Of a stretch of DNA of 64,000 nt, positions 31,729 through 43,629 are shown piece after piece. A model generated the notes under the pieces. It worked only from the letters and a program-made list of their open reading frames with translations, was not told the origin of the DNA and did not search any database. The position numbers and the translations under genes were made by a program. Source of the stretch: Oryza sativa Japonica Group (Eukaryota; Streptophyta; Magnoliopsida; Poales; Poaceae). How positions within the stretch are numbered: the stretch's first letter is position 1; every line of letters begins with the position of its first letter. The DNA lies in assembly GCF_034140825.1 (NCBI RefSeq), contig NC_089041.1:26425501-26489500 (forward strand), in the 5' to 3' direction.

Positions 31729-31976
31729 TCCCGTCTCCTCGCCTGCCGCTGGCGCCGATCTCCATCCTGCTAGCAGAGGTGGCGCCGGCGTCCTCCTCCT
31801 GCTCCCGCCGCATTCGCTCACCGGTGAGCATTCTAATCCATCCCATCCGGCCTCGGCCTCGGCCTCGAATTTCGTCTCCTCGCCCGCCGCTTGCGCCGAT
31901 CCCCATCCTGCGAGCAGAGGTGGCGCCCGGCGTCCTCCTTCTAGCTTCCACCGCATCGTCGCTCGCCGGTGAGCAT
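31729..31976 (+). repeat. GC-rich duplicated block inside the Helitron
   Basis: Two copies (about 31729-31835 and 31868-31976) share gtctcctcgcc...gcgccgat..ccatcctgc, gcagaggtggcgcc and end in gccggtgagcat or accggtgagcat. The G+C contrasts with the AT-rich element around it. The shared end looks like an exon-plus-splice-donor edge, suggesting capture of host gene sequence. Confidence 0.6.
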
Positions 31977-32314
31977 CCCTCCCTACCCACACCTCATCAG
32001 GTATTCTGCGTTATCCCTCAAAAAGTTTGGGGGTTCAACCGAAACAGGGTTAGATCTGCCTCTGCCCAGCTCCACCTACTTTCAAGTTGTTAATTTTGAT
32101 TTCCGTTTTTAGCATATGTAATTTGGTTACTGAATCTCATCCAAACACCCTTAGAACGAAAAATGTAAGCTCACATAATTTGTACTCATCCAAACTCACG
32201 TAAATTTCTTAAGAAGAATCTAGACCACAAACTACCCATAGTCACACAAAATATCTTTTTATCAAGGTATATTCTTATAAGTAATTTTTATTCCACAAAA
32301 TTTTCTAAAGGACA

Positions 32315-32440
32315 TACTGTGACACTTGGCATTAATCTAATTTAACTTTTTTTTCTTTATCAGGTTATAAATTTTCTAAGACATTTGTGCCACTTGGCAT
32401 TAATCTAATTTAACATTCTTTCTTTATCAGGTTATAAATT
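32315..32440 (+). repeat. Short tandem duplication near the Helitron 3' side
   Basis: cacttggcattaatctaatt and ctttatcaggttataaatt occur twice about 65 bp apart. Confidence 0.75.
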
Positions 32441-33128
32441 GAAACCATTGAACGTACTTTGTCTTCCCGTCCCTAAAACATTGTGATATATCTATAATAT
32501 TTTACTATTTTTTATTTTAAAAATAATTTAGACTAATAATATAGATATTTAAATTAGGTAATTAATAAATTCAAATCAACTATAGTTTAGAATAAAAAAC
32601 AAAATGATATATGCCAAGTACAATCTAATAACAATAGAATGTTAGAAACAATATGAATTCAATATTTTTATAAATTTTAGGTACAATTCATACATAAAAC
32701 TAAAGAAAAATATAAATTTATATATAATTGAGAACATAATAAAATGTAAGTTAAAATTATTAAAGGAAAAATATTATTAATAAACAATGATGTTGATCTA
32801 TTACGTATTATTTATTAAGTGTCAATAATTGAAATGGATGATTTACCATGTGACAGATTAATTATTAAAATTATAAAATTATATTGTTTTCATCCGTTGC
32901 AATGCACGGGTATTTTGCTAGTAAAATAAAAAAATACTAGGATTACAAAATAACAAAATTACCTTTTTTTTTCTTTTGCAAATTTAGAATGGCAACAACC
33001 ATGCTCAAACTAACCTACTCTTAAAACCCCTAATTAAGCCCCTTTGTCCCGAGACCCGACGCAAAGTGGAAAAGCTCTCCCGATACTACCTCCTTTCCTT
33101 TTCCTCCGCTCGGCGCGACCCATCTCCG

Positions 33129-36100
33129 ATGGCGATTCCGGCGGAGGTGCGCCGCTACTGGCTGCCCATCCTCCTCGCCGCCGTCGGGTTCCTCTTCCAG
33201 CTCCTCGTCCTGCCCATCTCCTTCCCGCCCACCCACTACTACGGTGAGTTCCCTCGTCCCCGGGCGCCCGTTTCAAATTCCAGTTTCCCCCAATCTGGTC
33301 TCGTTTTTGAGAGATTTTGTTTTTTTCTTCGGTTGGTTGGATATTTTAGCGCTTGGGATCGAGAGGTTCGCGCCGGTGGAGAGGGTGGTGGAGGCCTACG
33401 AGCAGCTCTCCAAGGAGTGGTGAGTGTGGTCGATCCGAATTTGCTGATGATTTTGGGGTTTATTTCTGCGGTGTGCTTTGTTCGATGCAGTATGCGGAAC
33501 CAAATGCAGTTCACAGGCCTGGTTTAGTGATATAGGAATAATCTAGTGTGATATGATCTTAACGTGCACATCTATTTGGAGAGTACCAGTTTGGTAGTGC
33601 TGATGTACTTGTCTGTGACGGATTTCACTGCTTTTATTACTGTAAAATTTAGTCTAATTTAGTTATTTCTCGTATGGGAGATGTTAGTTAGCGATGATCA
33701 TACTTAGATATGCTTTAGATATGCTTACAAAAGAGTTCTAAATCTGAGATATCTGTAAAAACAATAATTTTTCTCACCTGAGCACTTCGGTAAGGTACTT
33801 TTAAGTTTTAACTAGTGAAATTACTTGTAAGTGGACGCCAAGCTTAGGTTTTGGTGAATTACGACTCAATGAGGCTCTTCAAATGCTTTCCAATTTCCAA
33901 ACCTGAAATCGAGAATGCGTGTGCCAGTTATATTTCACTTTAGCAATGCATGCTACTTTAATTTCATTTTGCATATATCCATTGTGGTAAACTGAATGAT
34001 TGTTTTCTCAATGTCAACTCAGGCTCGCTGAGACGAATCAGCAAACAACTGTTGATATTATAAAGGTAAGATCAAACCCCATTATCCAGTGGCTAGCCAC
34101 TATAATGTTGTAAAATGCAGATAACTTTTTCCAGGGGAAGTTTTTCAATAACGTACACATGGGTCCTGAAACAGCCTTCCATTGTAAATTGTAATACCTT
34201 GAATAAATACAACATTTTTGTGTCTCCGTGGTTTCTATTTCAAAGTTAAAACTGAAGGGATTACATGAACTTTTGTACCACACATCTTCAGCCATTAAAC
34301 CTTATCTATGTTCTTTTCAGATATGTTCAGGGCCATCCTTTTGTTAACATGGAACTTTGCAATCTTCTTGTATTTTATGCAGATTCGTTATGCATATGAA
34401 CCTTATCTATGTTCTTTTCAGATATGTTCAGGGCCATCCTTTTGTTAACATGGAACTTTGCAATCTTCTTGTATTTTATGCAGATTCGTTATGCATATGA
34501 GCTGTTGACAAATCCAATTTTGAAAAGGGATTATGATCTTTTTGGTCTGGACCATCATAAGGTGGTTCTCTCTCTCTCTCTCTCTCTTTGTGTGTGTGTG
34601 TGCAGGTTTACGTGTTTGCACAAGTAACAAGTTTTTCTCAATTAATTTTTTGTTTCTGGCTAACCTTCACTTATTCGTTCAATCATGATTCATGGTAGGA
34701 TGTCCTTGAGAAAGTCAAAGAACAGTATCAAAAGGAACACTTTTTGAAAATAGATCTCCCCTTGTTAAAGGATTCTTCAGTTCGTAAGTTGTCTATATAA
34801 TTTCTTAGAATTAGGATTGATGTTCATTGGTTTTTCTATCTTAACATTAAACTATGTCCATTCCATAGAATCAACTGATTACGCCTTCAACGTACTGGGC
34901 TACGAGTCATTCATGCATACTATTGCTGACGAACACCCACTGCTCATAATGGTAGGTTATGCTATTACTGTAGGCTTCAAGTGTTCTATTTCACATTATA
35001 TTCACACAGCTCTTAAGAATATTCTTTTGTAGGAATACTGGAAACAATATCCTGCTTCTAGCTGATTTTTGTTCTACTATGTAGGTGTATTCAAAGGGTA
35101 GTCCTCGGTGTGCTCAATTTATTGAAAAATGGAAGCAAATCGGTACGTCTTTCACATTGAATTAGTTGGCATTTGGTGCAGTGCTGCCTTTAACTACATG
35201 TTTATACATTTCATGAAAAATTAGAACCAACATTCTTCCTTTCATAGTTAGATATATGCTGTAAGGAACTGAATTGCAATAAATCCCAGTTAGTATTATT
35301 TATGTAGGATTAATAGAAATTAGAGTTGGTCTCTCCTTCCCCCACTTTAAACTGCCATTTTATATATGGGGCATTTGCAAATTTGCCACTAGTTTTTTCA
35401 ATATTGCAAGGATACCACTCGAATGACAGTTCTAGTGGTTTTTTTGCAATTTTCTAGTGGCAGTCTTGCAATAACGATTCAAAGTAGTGGTAAATTTGCA
35501 ATTGCCCCTTTATATATAGATGCATGTCAGGTTCTTCTATTAAAATGATTTGGATGACATAAATTTTTGGCACTTCTGAGCATTTTATTTTATTTATATT
35601 TTAAGGCTGGGATCCTATGTAAGGTATGTAAACTTAGAAGTCACCTCGGTCTTTTCAGCAGTACTTTGATGGATATGCTGATAGTTGAGTTAACAAAATC
35701 TCCTTTGCCAAATAACTTGGTGTTGTTAATGTAAATACAGCTACTTGCTAAGAATGGAAAACTGTATCCTTCTGTAGAGGAAAGCCCTCTGCGAACTGAA
35801 GTGTCTCGTATACCTTTTCTTTTCTCTGATTAAACATTTTATTCATGATTTAGGCAGCCGACTGGATGGTGTAGCAAACACTGCTATGGTAGAACTTGGT
35901 GATGTGCAACTGACTGGTCATTTTGCAGAACAAAGGTTCTCTAAACAGCCATTTTTCCGTAATGGTACGTCAAGTCAGCATTTCCTGTTAATCATAGCAT
36001 GTACAATGCAACTGCAGCAAATCTGCACATTGTCATTTTATTTTTCATTCATTATTGTTACATAAATTTTGTCAAAATGATTAGGTACACGGGCATGATT

Positions 36101-39100
36101 AAATTAGGTCAATAAGAGTAGTTCATATGAATTTATAACTGGATTTACCGTGGTATCTAAAGGGGAGTACTCAAGATAATTGGCAGGGTTCACTATTTAT
36201 GACCAAGAAATAAGGGGCCTTTTCAATTTGATGAATACAACCCAAAGACTTTCACAAACTCTCCCTAAAGTTCATTGTTAAATTTTTCTTTCCTTTAGTG
36301 GGAACTCGGAACAAAGCCTTGTATAAGTCATATGCACTTTACTCTATCTGTTTATCACATGCAGGTCTACCCACTCTTGTTGCATACCCTGCAGACTGCA
36401 GAAGTCCATCCTGTTACATGAGGTGACTATTCTAGTCAAAGTATTGATTTAGATTACTAAGAGAGTGAACAATCTATTCCTGTTATTTTTTCTTTTGCAC
36501 AATGAAACCTTATGTCTTGGCTGCCTGTTCATCTTTTCCCATCTATTATAAGCATGGGATATATGATTGTAATCAATATAACTTTGTTTTCTATGCCTAG
36601 GTACCCAGGTGAGCTTTTTGTGGATTCTGTTGTTGACTGGGTGGCAACGTCAGTTGTTGGTTTACCTCGTATCTTGTACTATTCCAAGGAGACATTGGTG
36701 AGGTTTATGACTGGTTAGATTTTTTAAATTGTTCCTTTTGTGGCTGTCCCAAGATCATGCTAAGTCATAAACAGCTAATTGTTGTACAAATGAATTCTTA
36801 ATTATCTCCATTCTTCTGTTGAGCTAGCTAAGATTAATATGACCTACTATATGTTGCATACAAAACTGCCTTCCTTGTTCCTTTGCTGGAAATCTTTCTT
36901 TTGTTATGCCAGTCATATTAATATTATCCATTTCTCCTGTTCTTAAACACTTAGATTGTAGTTTGATTAACTGAGGTTTTACCCTTCCTTTGTCATCCCT
37001 TGTGACATCATGTCTTGATTTAAGGATGATCTCGACCTACCAGCTGAAGTATATGACCATGTATATGCTCCATGCATTATTCATGTTGTATTGTTTGTTA
37101 TTAGTTTAGAAGCGCGCTTTAGTTGGATAAACTTTTATCAAGAGGATTATGTTTTTAATACAAAGCTCTATCATTTTCAGGGGCCTGAGTTCATTGGGAA
37201 GAGCGGCCATCATAAGGTACATTTGATTTGCTTTACCAATTATTGTGTCATACACTGGTGCATCTATAGCTACTTGGCCTATGGAATCACTTGCATCATT
37301 GTTTATGTGCGCATGAGTATACATAACATATCTGGTAGAATGAACAATATTGATAGAATCATTTATAGGGATTTCTGGGTGTTTCATTCTTACCACAATT
37401 AGTGCCGCCATCTTTTGCATGTGTTACATAGGTCAAGGTTATCTTTTTCTCAAGTACCGGGGAACGTGCTGCTCCATTCCTTCGCCAAGCTGCCCAAGAG
37501 TATTCGACCTATGCATCATTTGCATTTGTCTTATGGAAAGAAGATGAATCTCAGATTTGGTGGAATTCGTATGTCCTCTTTGTACTACTTACTGTTAGAC
37601 CTTATCCATTCCTTTATTGGTATTCAACTATTCATATGTTCATTCAGTATTATAATTGATACCAGTAGCTGATAATTTTATAATGAATCATGATTTATTT
37701 AGGAAATGTGGAAATTTATTCAGTTTATAGAAGGTATTTAAAACTATCAAGCATTTTAGCTTCCTCCATCTAAATCTGTTATTGAGTTCAAAGCTACTTA
37801 CTGCACATCTGCACCTTTTAGATCTCTATTGACTATATTCATATTTGTAAAGGTAGTCATAAGTACTGCTACTAGCTGATGTAATAGTTTTCTAGTATTA
37901 ACAGCTGATCTGCGATGTAATAATAGATTGGATGAATGAACTTAATTTTGTTTTGTTTTCTGTAACCTATGCCTTTTGCTTGCTTACTGTTCCACGACTT
38001 TTGATATGTTTATATCATATCAACCATGATGATCCATCCAGTGGAAAGTCCAATAGAAGAGCCTCAAGCTAGTTTTGTTCTTTATTAAACTTTACTGCTG
38101 TGGATCTGTTTCCTAATCCTTTCCACTTATAAACAGCTCCTTCTGATAGTGATGCGCTTAGATGTTAGATATCTGGATTTTGAAGTTGCTAAGCACCAAG
38201 AATAATTCTTTCAGGGGGCTATAAAGCTCTTCTGTGGAGAAAAAATGTTGGTATCTGAAACACCGTATGCAGAAATCACAGATAGGGGCTAATCTGCTAG
38301 TGTTCAAAAGACATGATTTTCAGATCAATGAGCATTTCAATGAACAAACATATTTCTATATGTCATGCACACAATTAATTTACAACGAAGTCTTGTTTAT
38401 TAGTGTTTTCTTGTCTCTTTCGGAGCAGGTTAGGAGTGGAATCAGCTCCATCACTTGTTTTCTTGAAGGGACCAGGTGCCAAGCCCATTGTATACCATGG
38501 CAAGTTTCCTTTTCATATATAGCTCTTTCGTTGTTTGGTTTTCTGCATTGTTGAGTTCGAGGCTTACTATTTATTGCCTCTATTCCAGGAACTTTTACCA
38601 AGTCAGAGTTTACAAAGATAATGGAGGAGCATAAGCACCAAGGTACTAAGAATGAATCAGCAATATACCTACTTGCCATGCTACAGTTGCTTTTTCATAT
38701 CTTTATTTAGAAAGAAAATATGTGCTCTCCTCATCATGCATCTTTCTTGTTTAGAACTCCCACAGCTAAGAAGCGATACATCTTTGGAGCTGGGTTGTGA
38801 TGCCAGAGGTTATTCACGTGCTGGAAATGATATAGCAATTTGGTATTGTGTAATTGTTGCTGGTCGTCCTGGTATAGAGCTAAGTAAAAGGAGACAGGTA
38901 CTTTTGTGTAGTTGGTACTTGGTAGGGGTTTATGTACTTTAATTATTTTTATCTTCATTATTATCTTCCCAATTTATGTTGCCTTTGCAATTTCAAACTT
39001 CTTCAGATTTTGCGGAAGGCCCAAGACCAACTATTTAGTGATGTCGATGCAAGTACTTCCGAGAATGTGGATAGTTCAGTTGTGGTATCAAGTGCCGCGG

Positions 39101-41577
39101 CTGCCTTAAAAGATGACAGGTTGACCTTTGTTTGGTTGGATGGAGAAGTGCAGAAGGTAGACTGCCTCACAATTCCAACTTTAATTTTTAACTGAGCTGT
39201 ATTTGAGCTTGTGTTTTGTACTTCCTGTTCGGTGACATGATCCTCGCAAGGTTGGATGAACTTTAAAAGTTCACATTATCATTCCTGCATGAATTGAATG
39301 AATAGTCCTTTGAAAGAAAGAGGAGAATATACCAGATACTAGTAACTGTTATATGTGATATTTCGCTCTGCTTTTCCTCACCTTGTTGAGGAAAAAAAGC
39401 AACTAGGTGAGGGATATTTGTAAACTAGTTGAGGGATGGGCCTATTTCATGGATTTTCCTCTCCTAACATCGAGGTCTGGTATCTCATTACACCATTATA
39501 TTACCATCCTACAATCTGGAATCCTAGAATGCTTATTAATTTGTCCATGCTTCCCATGTACACCACTGGAAACCATAGTAACTGAAACATTTTATATCCT
39601 AGCTAAATTAAACAAATCTCTGTGAAACAAAGGAGTGCATGACTACTTACTACATGTCCGCTTTCTACATTGTTTGCAGAAACTTTGTGCCTTCTACCTT
39701 GCAACTGATTACAGTGGAGCCTGTGGTCCTGGAGGTTTTGGAGATGATAATGATAAATCTGAACTGTTTATTGTTCGTTTCCAAAGAAATGCAACATTTG
39801 AGGCGTTGAAAGCTGAGAAAACAAATAATCTTATGGAGGCTCTCCAAAGACAGCATACCGCTGATGCCTCCCAGCTAGTGGCAAGGTATAAAGGCCCGGA
39901 CGAAATAGAGGAGGTGAGCATTCTAATGATTTATTGAAATATGGTATATCTGTTTCATTTACTATTGGAATCATGTTATGTCGTGCAGTTTAACAGATAA
40001 ATCTAAATACATTGTTAACTTGGTTGCTCATCACTAATATCGCAGATAAACAAATGGATCTCTCAGATTATCAAAGATGGAGATACTAGGGAAATACCTT
40101 ACTTTGTAAGTATCTTAAAGCATTGTAATCAATATCTAAACAAATCCTTCTCCTCCTTTTAAACAGTCTGTAGCATGCCTCCTTAAGTCAAACAATCATC
40201 TTAAACTCTCTCTAGCATGTCTCCTAAAAAGGGAAAAACCAATGTGACATGAATCATTAGCTTCTGCCATAACTTTTAAGAGCAAGGATATCTTAGATAA
40301 CTAGCTGCTAAACTTGTTCATACTTGATCCAATCTTTATGCATTGTATGTCCTACTTTACCTACCATCACAATTGGCACAATTCAATCAATACTACTTGC
40401 CTCTAAGCAATATTATATTATCAGTATCCCTTGTATCTATCTGACCATATTAATTTTGGCACCAACTGTAGAATTCACCATGTCACCAATGAATGAACAT
40501 ACACTTATTTATACTAAACATCAGCACCCAAGTTTCAGCTTTTTTATGTGGTTTTTCCTTTGTATCTAGACTTCAAAGGTACCAGATCTTGTGCCTGAGG
40601 AAACAAGTAAGGAATGGATAAAAAGTACCAAAAGTATCCGCTCAGCAGGAAACAGTGTAAAACAGAGGATCCAGAGCAGTGGATTTCATTTCGGAGATTA
40701 CCTGACTGACCCAAGGATCGGCCCAGCTTTGCTTATGTCTGCATGCATTTCAATGGGAATAATATGGTACAAGAGCAACCAACGAACTCAAACTACGGAG
40801 GTAAGTGCGCATCTAATATAGCAACTCTAATGAGTACTCACTTTGAACTTTACTTACCAACTAAAACAAATATTTCATTCTACCAGCTTAGCTTTCTCAT
40901 TTGTTTGCTCAAGCCAGTTACAATTTGATAGTGCAGTTTAGCATGAACTATTGAATCAAACCAATATTCCCTCTATCTCTCATGCCATACATGTCCCAGT
41001 GGCTCGTGTTCGTTACTTCTCATAGAAACTCAATTCATGTTTGATTTTTTTTTTCCTTTTGTCAGCACAGGACTATGTGTGCAGAATGGATCGTTTTCCT
41101 GAGAAATTGTAACTATCTGTCTCCATGGGCGAGTTTGTAGCCACTGTCAACCCTACCAAAATTTGTCATTGCCAAATTGTCAATTTTTGGTACATTTTGG
41201 CATTACCAAATTTTGGTAGCATTGATTGTGTTTACTTTAGTACCTTAAACAAAATTTGGTAGAATTTTAATAGTGAAAACTTCTAGAATTACTAAAGTTT
41301 GGTTAGATAGCATTGGCAAGAATGTGTTCGGTTTGTTGCTTTACCAAAATTTGTAGCGCGTTTTATTTTGATACCAACATGCCCTACCAATGTTTAAATT
41401 CTGACTTAATGTTTTGCCTCACAGGATGGAGCACCTCCTAAAGACAAAACTAAGAAGCGTCGTCCTCGTCCGAAGCTTAGCACGTCACTGTTTGGCCAGC
41501 CCGAGTATCCCGCTGACGCTGATCCTGAACCCAAAGATGCTCGTCAGTGGGAGATGACTGACTCTGATTCGGACTAG
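33129..41577 (+). CDS. ER membrane protein with a J-like domain lacking HPD and thioredoxin-like domains
   Basis: Twenty exons: 33129-33243, 33350-33419, 34023-34065, 34484-34561, 34699-34783, 34869-34951, 35085-35142, 35854-35964, 36365-36422, 36601-36697, 37181-37216, 37432-37568, 38429-38499, 38589-38642, 38755-38897, 39007-39156, 39680-39913, 40046-40105, 40570-40800, 41425-41577. Total 2,067 nt, 688 aa. A signal anchor (YWLPILLAAVGFLFQLLVLP) opens the protein. Residues about 40-105 read like a DnaJ domain (YEQLSKEW, IRYAYELLTNPILKRDYDLFG), but the HPD that stimulates Hsp70 is missing. Thioredoxin-like folds follow (LIMVYSKGSPRCAQF; VKVIFFSSTGERAAPFL; SLVFLKGPGAKP) without a CxxC. A second helix (GPALLMSACISMGIIWY) and a basic-then-acidic tail end it. 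A role in ER folding or complex assembly is inferred. Intron 13 has a GC donor. An upstream in-frame ATG at 33066 is possible. Confidence 0.87.
34299..34500 (+). repeat. 101-bp tandem duplication across the exon 4 splice acceptor
   Basis: Two units (about 34299-34399 and 34400-34500) are essentially identical. Each contains the polypyrimidine tract, tgcag acceptor and first ~17 bases of exon 4. The second acceptor (exon from 34484) keeps the frame. Use of the first with read-through would soon meet a stop codon. Confidence 0.92.
34565..34605 (+). repeat. CT and GT microsatellites in intron 4
   Basis: A (ct)n run followed by a (tg)n run directly after the exon 4 donor. Confidence 0.9.
35368..35508. 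mobile_element. MITE in intron 7 of the J-like gene
   Basis: Inverted ends ggggcatttgcaaatttgcc and ggtaaatttgcaattgcccc. The interior has ctagtgg/ccactcg motifs. Superfamily undetermined. Confidence 0.7.
38500..38588 (+). other. GC-AG intron of the J-like gene
   Basis: Donor ATG/gcaagt and acceptor ttccag. The frame (Y-H-G-T-F-T) needs the GC donor, since no GT nearby keeps the frame. GC-AG is the commonest non-standard U2 intron type. Confidence 0.85.
41110..41400. mobile_element. Worn MITE in the last intron of the J-like gene
   Basis: ccctaccaaaatttgtcatt near 41150 faces accaacatgccctaccaatg near 41385, with repeated accaaatt/tttggta inside, related to the element at 8635-8841. The ends are not exact. 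Confidence 0.5.
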
Positions 41578-41945
41578 CGAGTTAAACTCTCTATAATCAA
41601 TCCACCAATAGGACTAGAGATAGGACTAGGTAAAATGCTAATGCCACCAATATCTGCAATCTTTTTTTTTTAGAATTCCAATATATGCAATCTGGAAAAA
41701 CTTCGAGCAGTTCATCTGTCTGTTCATTCATGTATCTACCCAACTGCTTGGAAGCGGACAAGCATGATATAGACCTCTCACGCAGTAATATACTGTATGA
41801 CTGTATAAACGTACGTGTACTTGTCTGATTTTGTTAATGGTCGCCTGCCGGAACTGTGGAAAACAGCATAACAGTTTTGTTGATTTTTTTTTTGTAGATA
41901 GAAAGTATTTATAAAGTAACAAACTTACCGCATACACATCTTAAA

Positions 41946-42205
41946 CAATGATAAATTCAAAAGAAAAATATTTATGAGTGGAGAAATTTGGAAGAGAAAA
42001 ATGGGGACAAGAAAAAATAGAGGAGATTAGGGAGAGGATTGGGATTATCAGGAGAAAAAATGATAAATTCAAAATAAAAATATTTATGAGTGGAGAAATT
42101 TGGAAGAGAAAAATGGGGACAGGAAAAAATAGAGGAGATTAGAGGAAAAAATAGAGGAGATTAGAAGAAGAGGGAGAGGATTGGGATTATTGGGAGAAAA
42201 AAAAA
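41946..42205 (+). repeat. Purine-rich tandem duplication
   Basis: Two ~110-bp units starting aatgataaattcaaaa (41946 and 42057), containing tttatgagtggagaaatttg and gaagagaaaaatggggaca. The second unit has a further small aaaaaatagaggagattaga repeat. Confidence 0.85.
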
Positions 42206-42249
42206 AAGAGAAAGAAAACTGAAAAAAGGGAGAGATTGGGAAGGGGCGT

Positions 42250-42895
42250 ACGCACTACATACCCATTGGGTTCCCTTATCCCATACCCACATCCGCAATA
42301 GCTAAATATGCCCGCTTAAATACCCACATCCGTCGCGGGTACAAAATCATCCACATATCCACACCCGTGCGGGTAACGGGTACCCATACCCATATAATTG
42401 ACTTGTACTCCCTCTGTCCTATTAAAACCAACATAGTACTGCATGTAACACATTCTAGTACTATGAATTTGGACATACCTCTATCCAGATTCATTGTACT
42501 AAAATATATCACATCTAATTCTAGATTCGTTTTTTTCGGGATAGAGAGAATATCATTTATAGTTTTGTAATGTAATTGGTGTATTAGAATTGTAAACCAT
42601 CAATATTTTCTCTGGCAACAATGCTATTAACATTAGCCTTCAAAGACGAGTAAAGAAAATCCATAACCACATTACATAATCAAGAAATCAAATAATAATT
42701 TTATATAACTAAATTAGAATAATACTTAAAAGGTGAAAGGAGTTTTATGCTATGATTTAGTAGTCGTTGGGACTTAGTTACTCATAGTTTAGGCTCAATC
42801 TTTGGGTTTTTTCACCCATGGGTTGGTGGGTACGGCCGTACGGGTGGGTAAAGAACGGAACCATACCCACGTACCCAACGGGTAAGAGTTTTCGC
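42250..42895. mobile_element. Probable hAT-like non-autonomous element with an inner MITE
   Basis: Both ends are dense in gggtac/gtaccc and tacccac/gtgggta motifs in opposite directions, the subterminal pattern of some rice hAT elements. Exact terminal repeats and target duplication are not clear. A Stowaway (42408-42550) lies inside. Confidence 0.5.
42408..42550. mobile_element. Stowaway-like MITE inside the hAT-like element
   Basis: Left end ctccctctgtcctattaaaa, right end tttttttcgggatagagagaa, TA on both sides. Confidence 0.65.
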
Positions 42896-43289
42896 CTGTT
42901 AGTAAACCCATGGATCTAAGAGTTAGAATATGACTAGCTCCTAAGAGCAAGGTCAATAGTGCAGCCCACTGCGAGCTCCAATTACCTCCATGTCATTTTA
43001 TAACTAATAGAGTAAAAACTTGTCAGGTGTCAGGTCACGGGTCCCGCCATCTCTAGGCGTGCAGCATCGAGTGAGGCGTGCGGGATGGTGTGGGTTAATC
43101 TGGGATAAGGATGTATAATAGTTATTCTAGATTAACATCGCATTGGATATGATTGACATATAACCAATTTAAATTTCAACTTAAACACGGATAACACATC
43201 AAAATTTCAATGAAAACATCTTTAATTTTTATAATATAATAGTAGAGACTAAAATAAGAAAGAAATGGCCATAAATATTATGAATACTA

Positions 43290-43391
43290 CTTCCTCCGTC
43301 CCAAAATATAAACATTTTTAGCTATAAATTTGGACAACAACCGTGTGTCCAGATTCATAGCTAAAAGTTGTTATATTTTGGGACGGAGGTA
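43290..43391. mobile_element. Stowaway MITE upstream of the p24 gene
   Basis: Ends cttcctccgtcccaaaatat and atattttgggacggaggtaa, perfect over the core, TA on both sides. It lies 240 bp before the p24 start codon. Confidence 0.85.
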
Positions 43392-43629
43392 ATACTATCA
43401 CATATCCGGATTCATCATTAATTTCTGTAGCTAGGCCCATATAATTTGTGCACAAATTCCCAATCTCTAATCCACAATTGCAAGCTACACTCTCCCGGCT
43501 TTAATCACTTTGACGTTACTAGTAGCAATCTGCAAACTTGACCTCAATAAGCCAAAGCGCACGCCAAGTCGCTAATACCACCACCGCCGCCCCGTGACGA
43601 CCTCCCCTCCCCGCCTCCGATCTCCGGCC

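Larger units (their letters stand above)
30811..32921 (+). mobile_element. Non-autonomous Helitron, 2.1 kb
   Basis: The 5' end is TCTTTACCTATTATAAAA after an A at 30810. The 3' end has the hairpin ccgttgcaatgcacgg and then ...TTTTGCTAG at 32921, followed by T: the A/T insertion site, 5' TC and hairpin-CTAG 3' end of Helitrons. No Rep/helicase frame is present. Inside are a T-rich 5' region, a worn MULE-like end (31470-31610), a GC-rich block with a ~140-bp duplication (31729-31976) and a ~65-bp duplication (about 32315-32440). Confidence 0.65.
41578..43629. other. Intergenic region between the J-like and p24 genes
   Basis: Holds a ~110-bp tandem duplication, a hAT-like element with an inner MITE, an AGAGCA-type MITE end near 42942 and a Stowaway MITE, listed separately. 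No gene seen. Confidence 0.6.
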
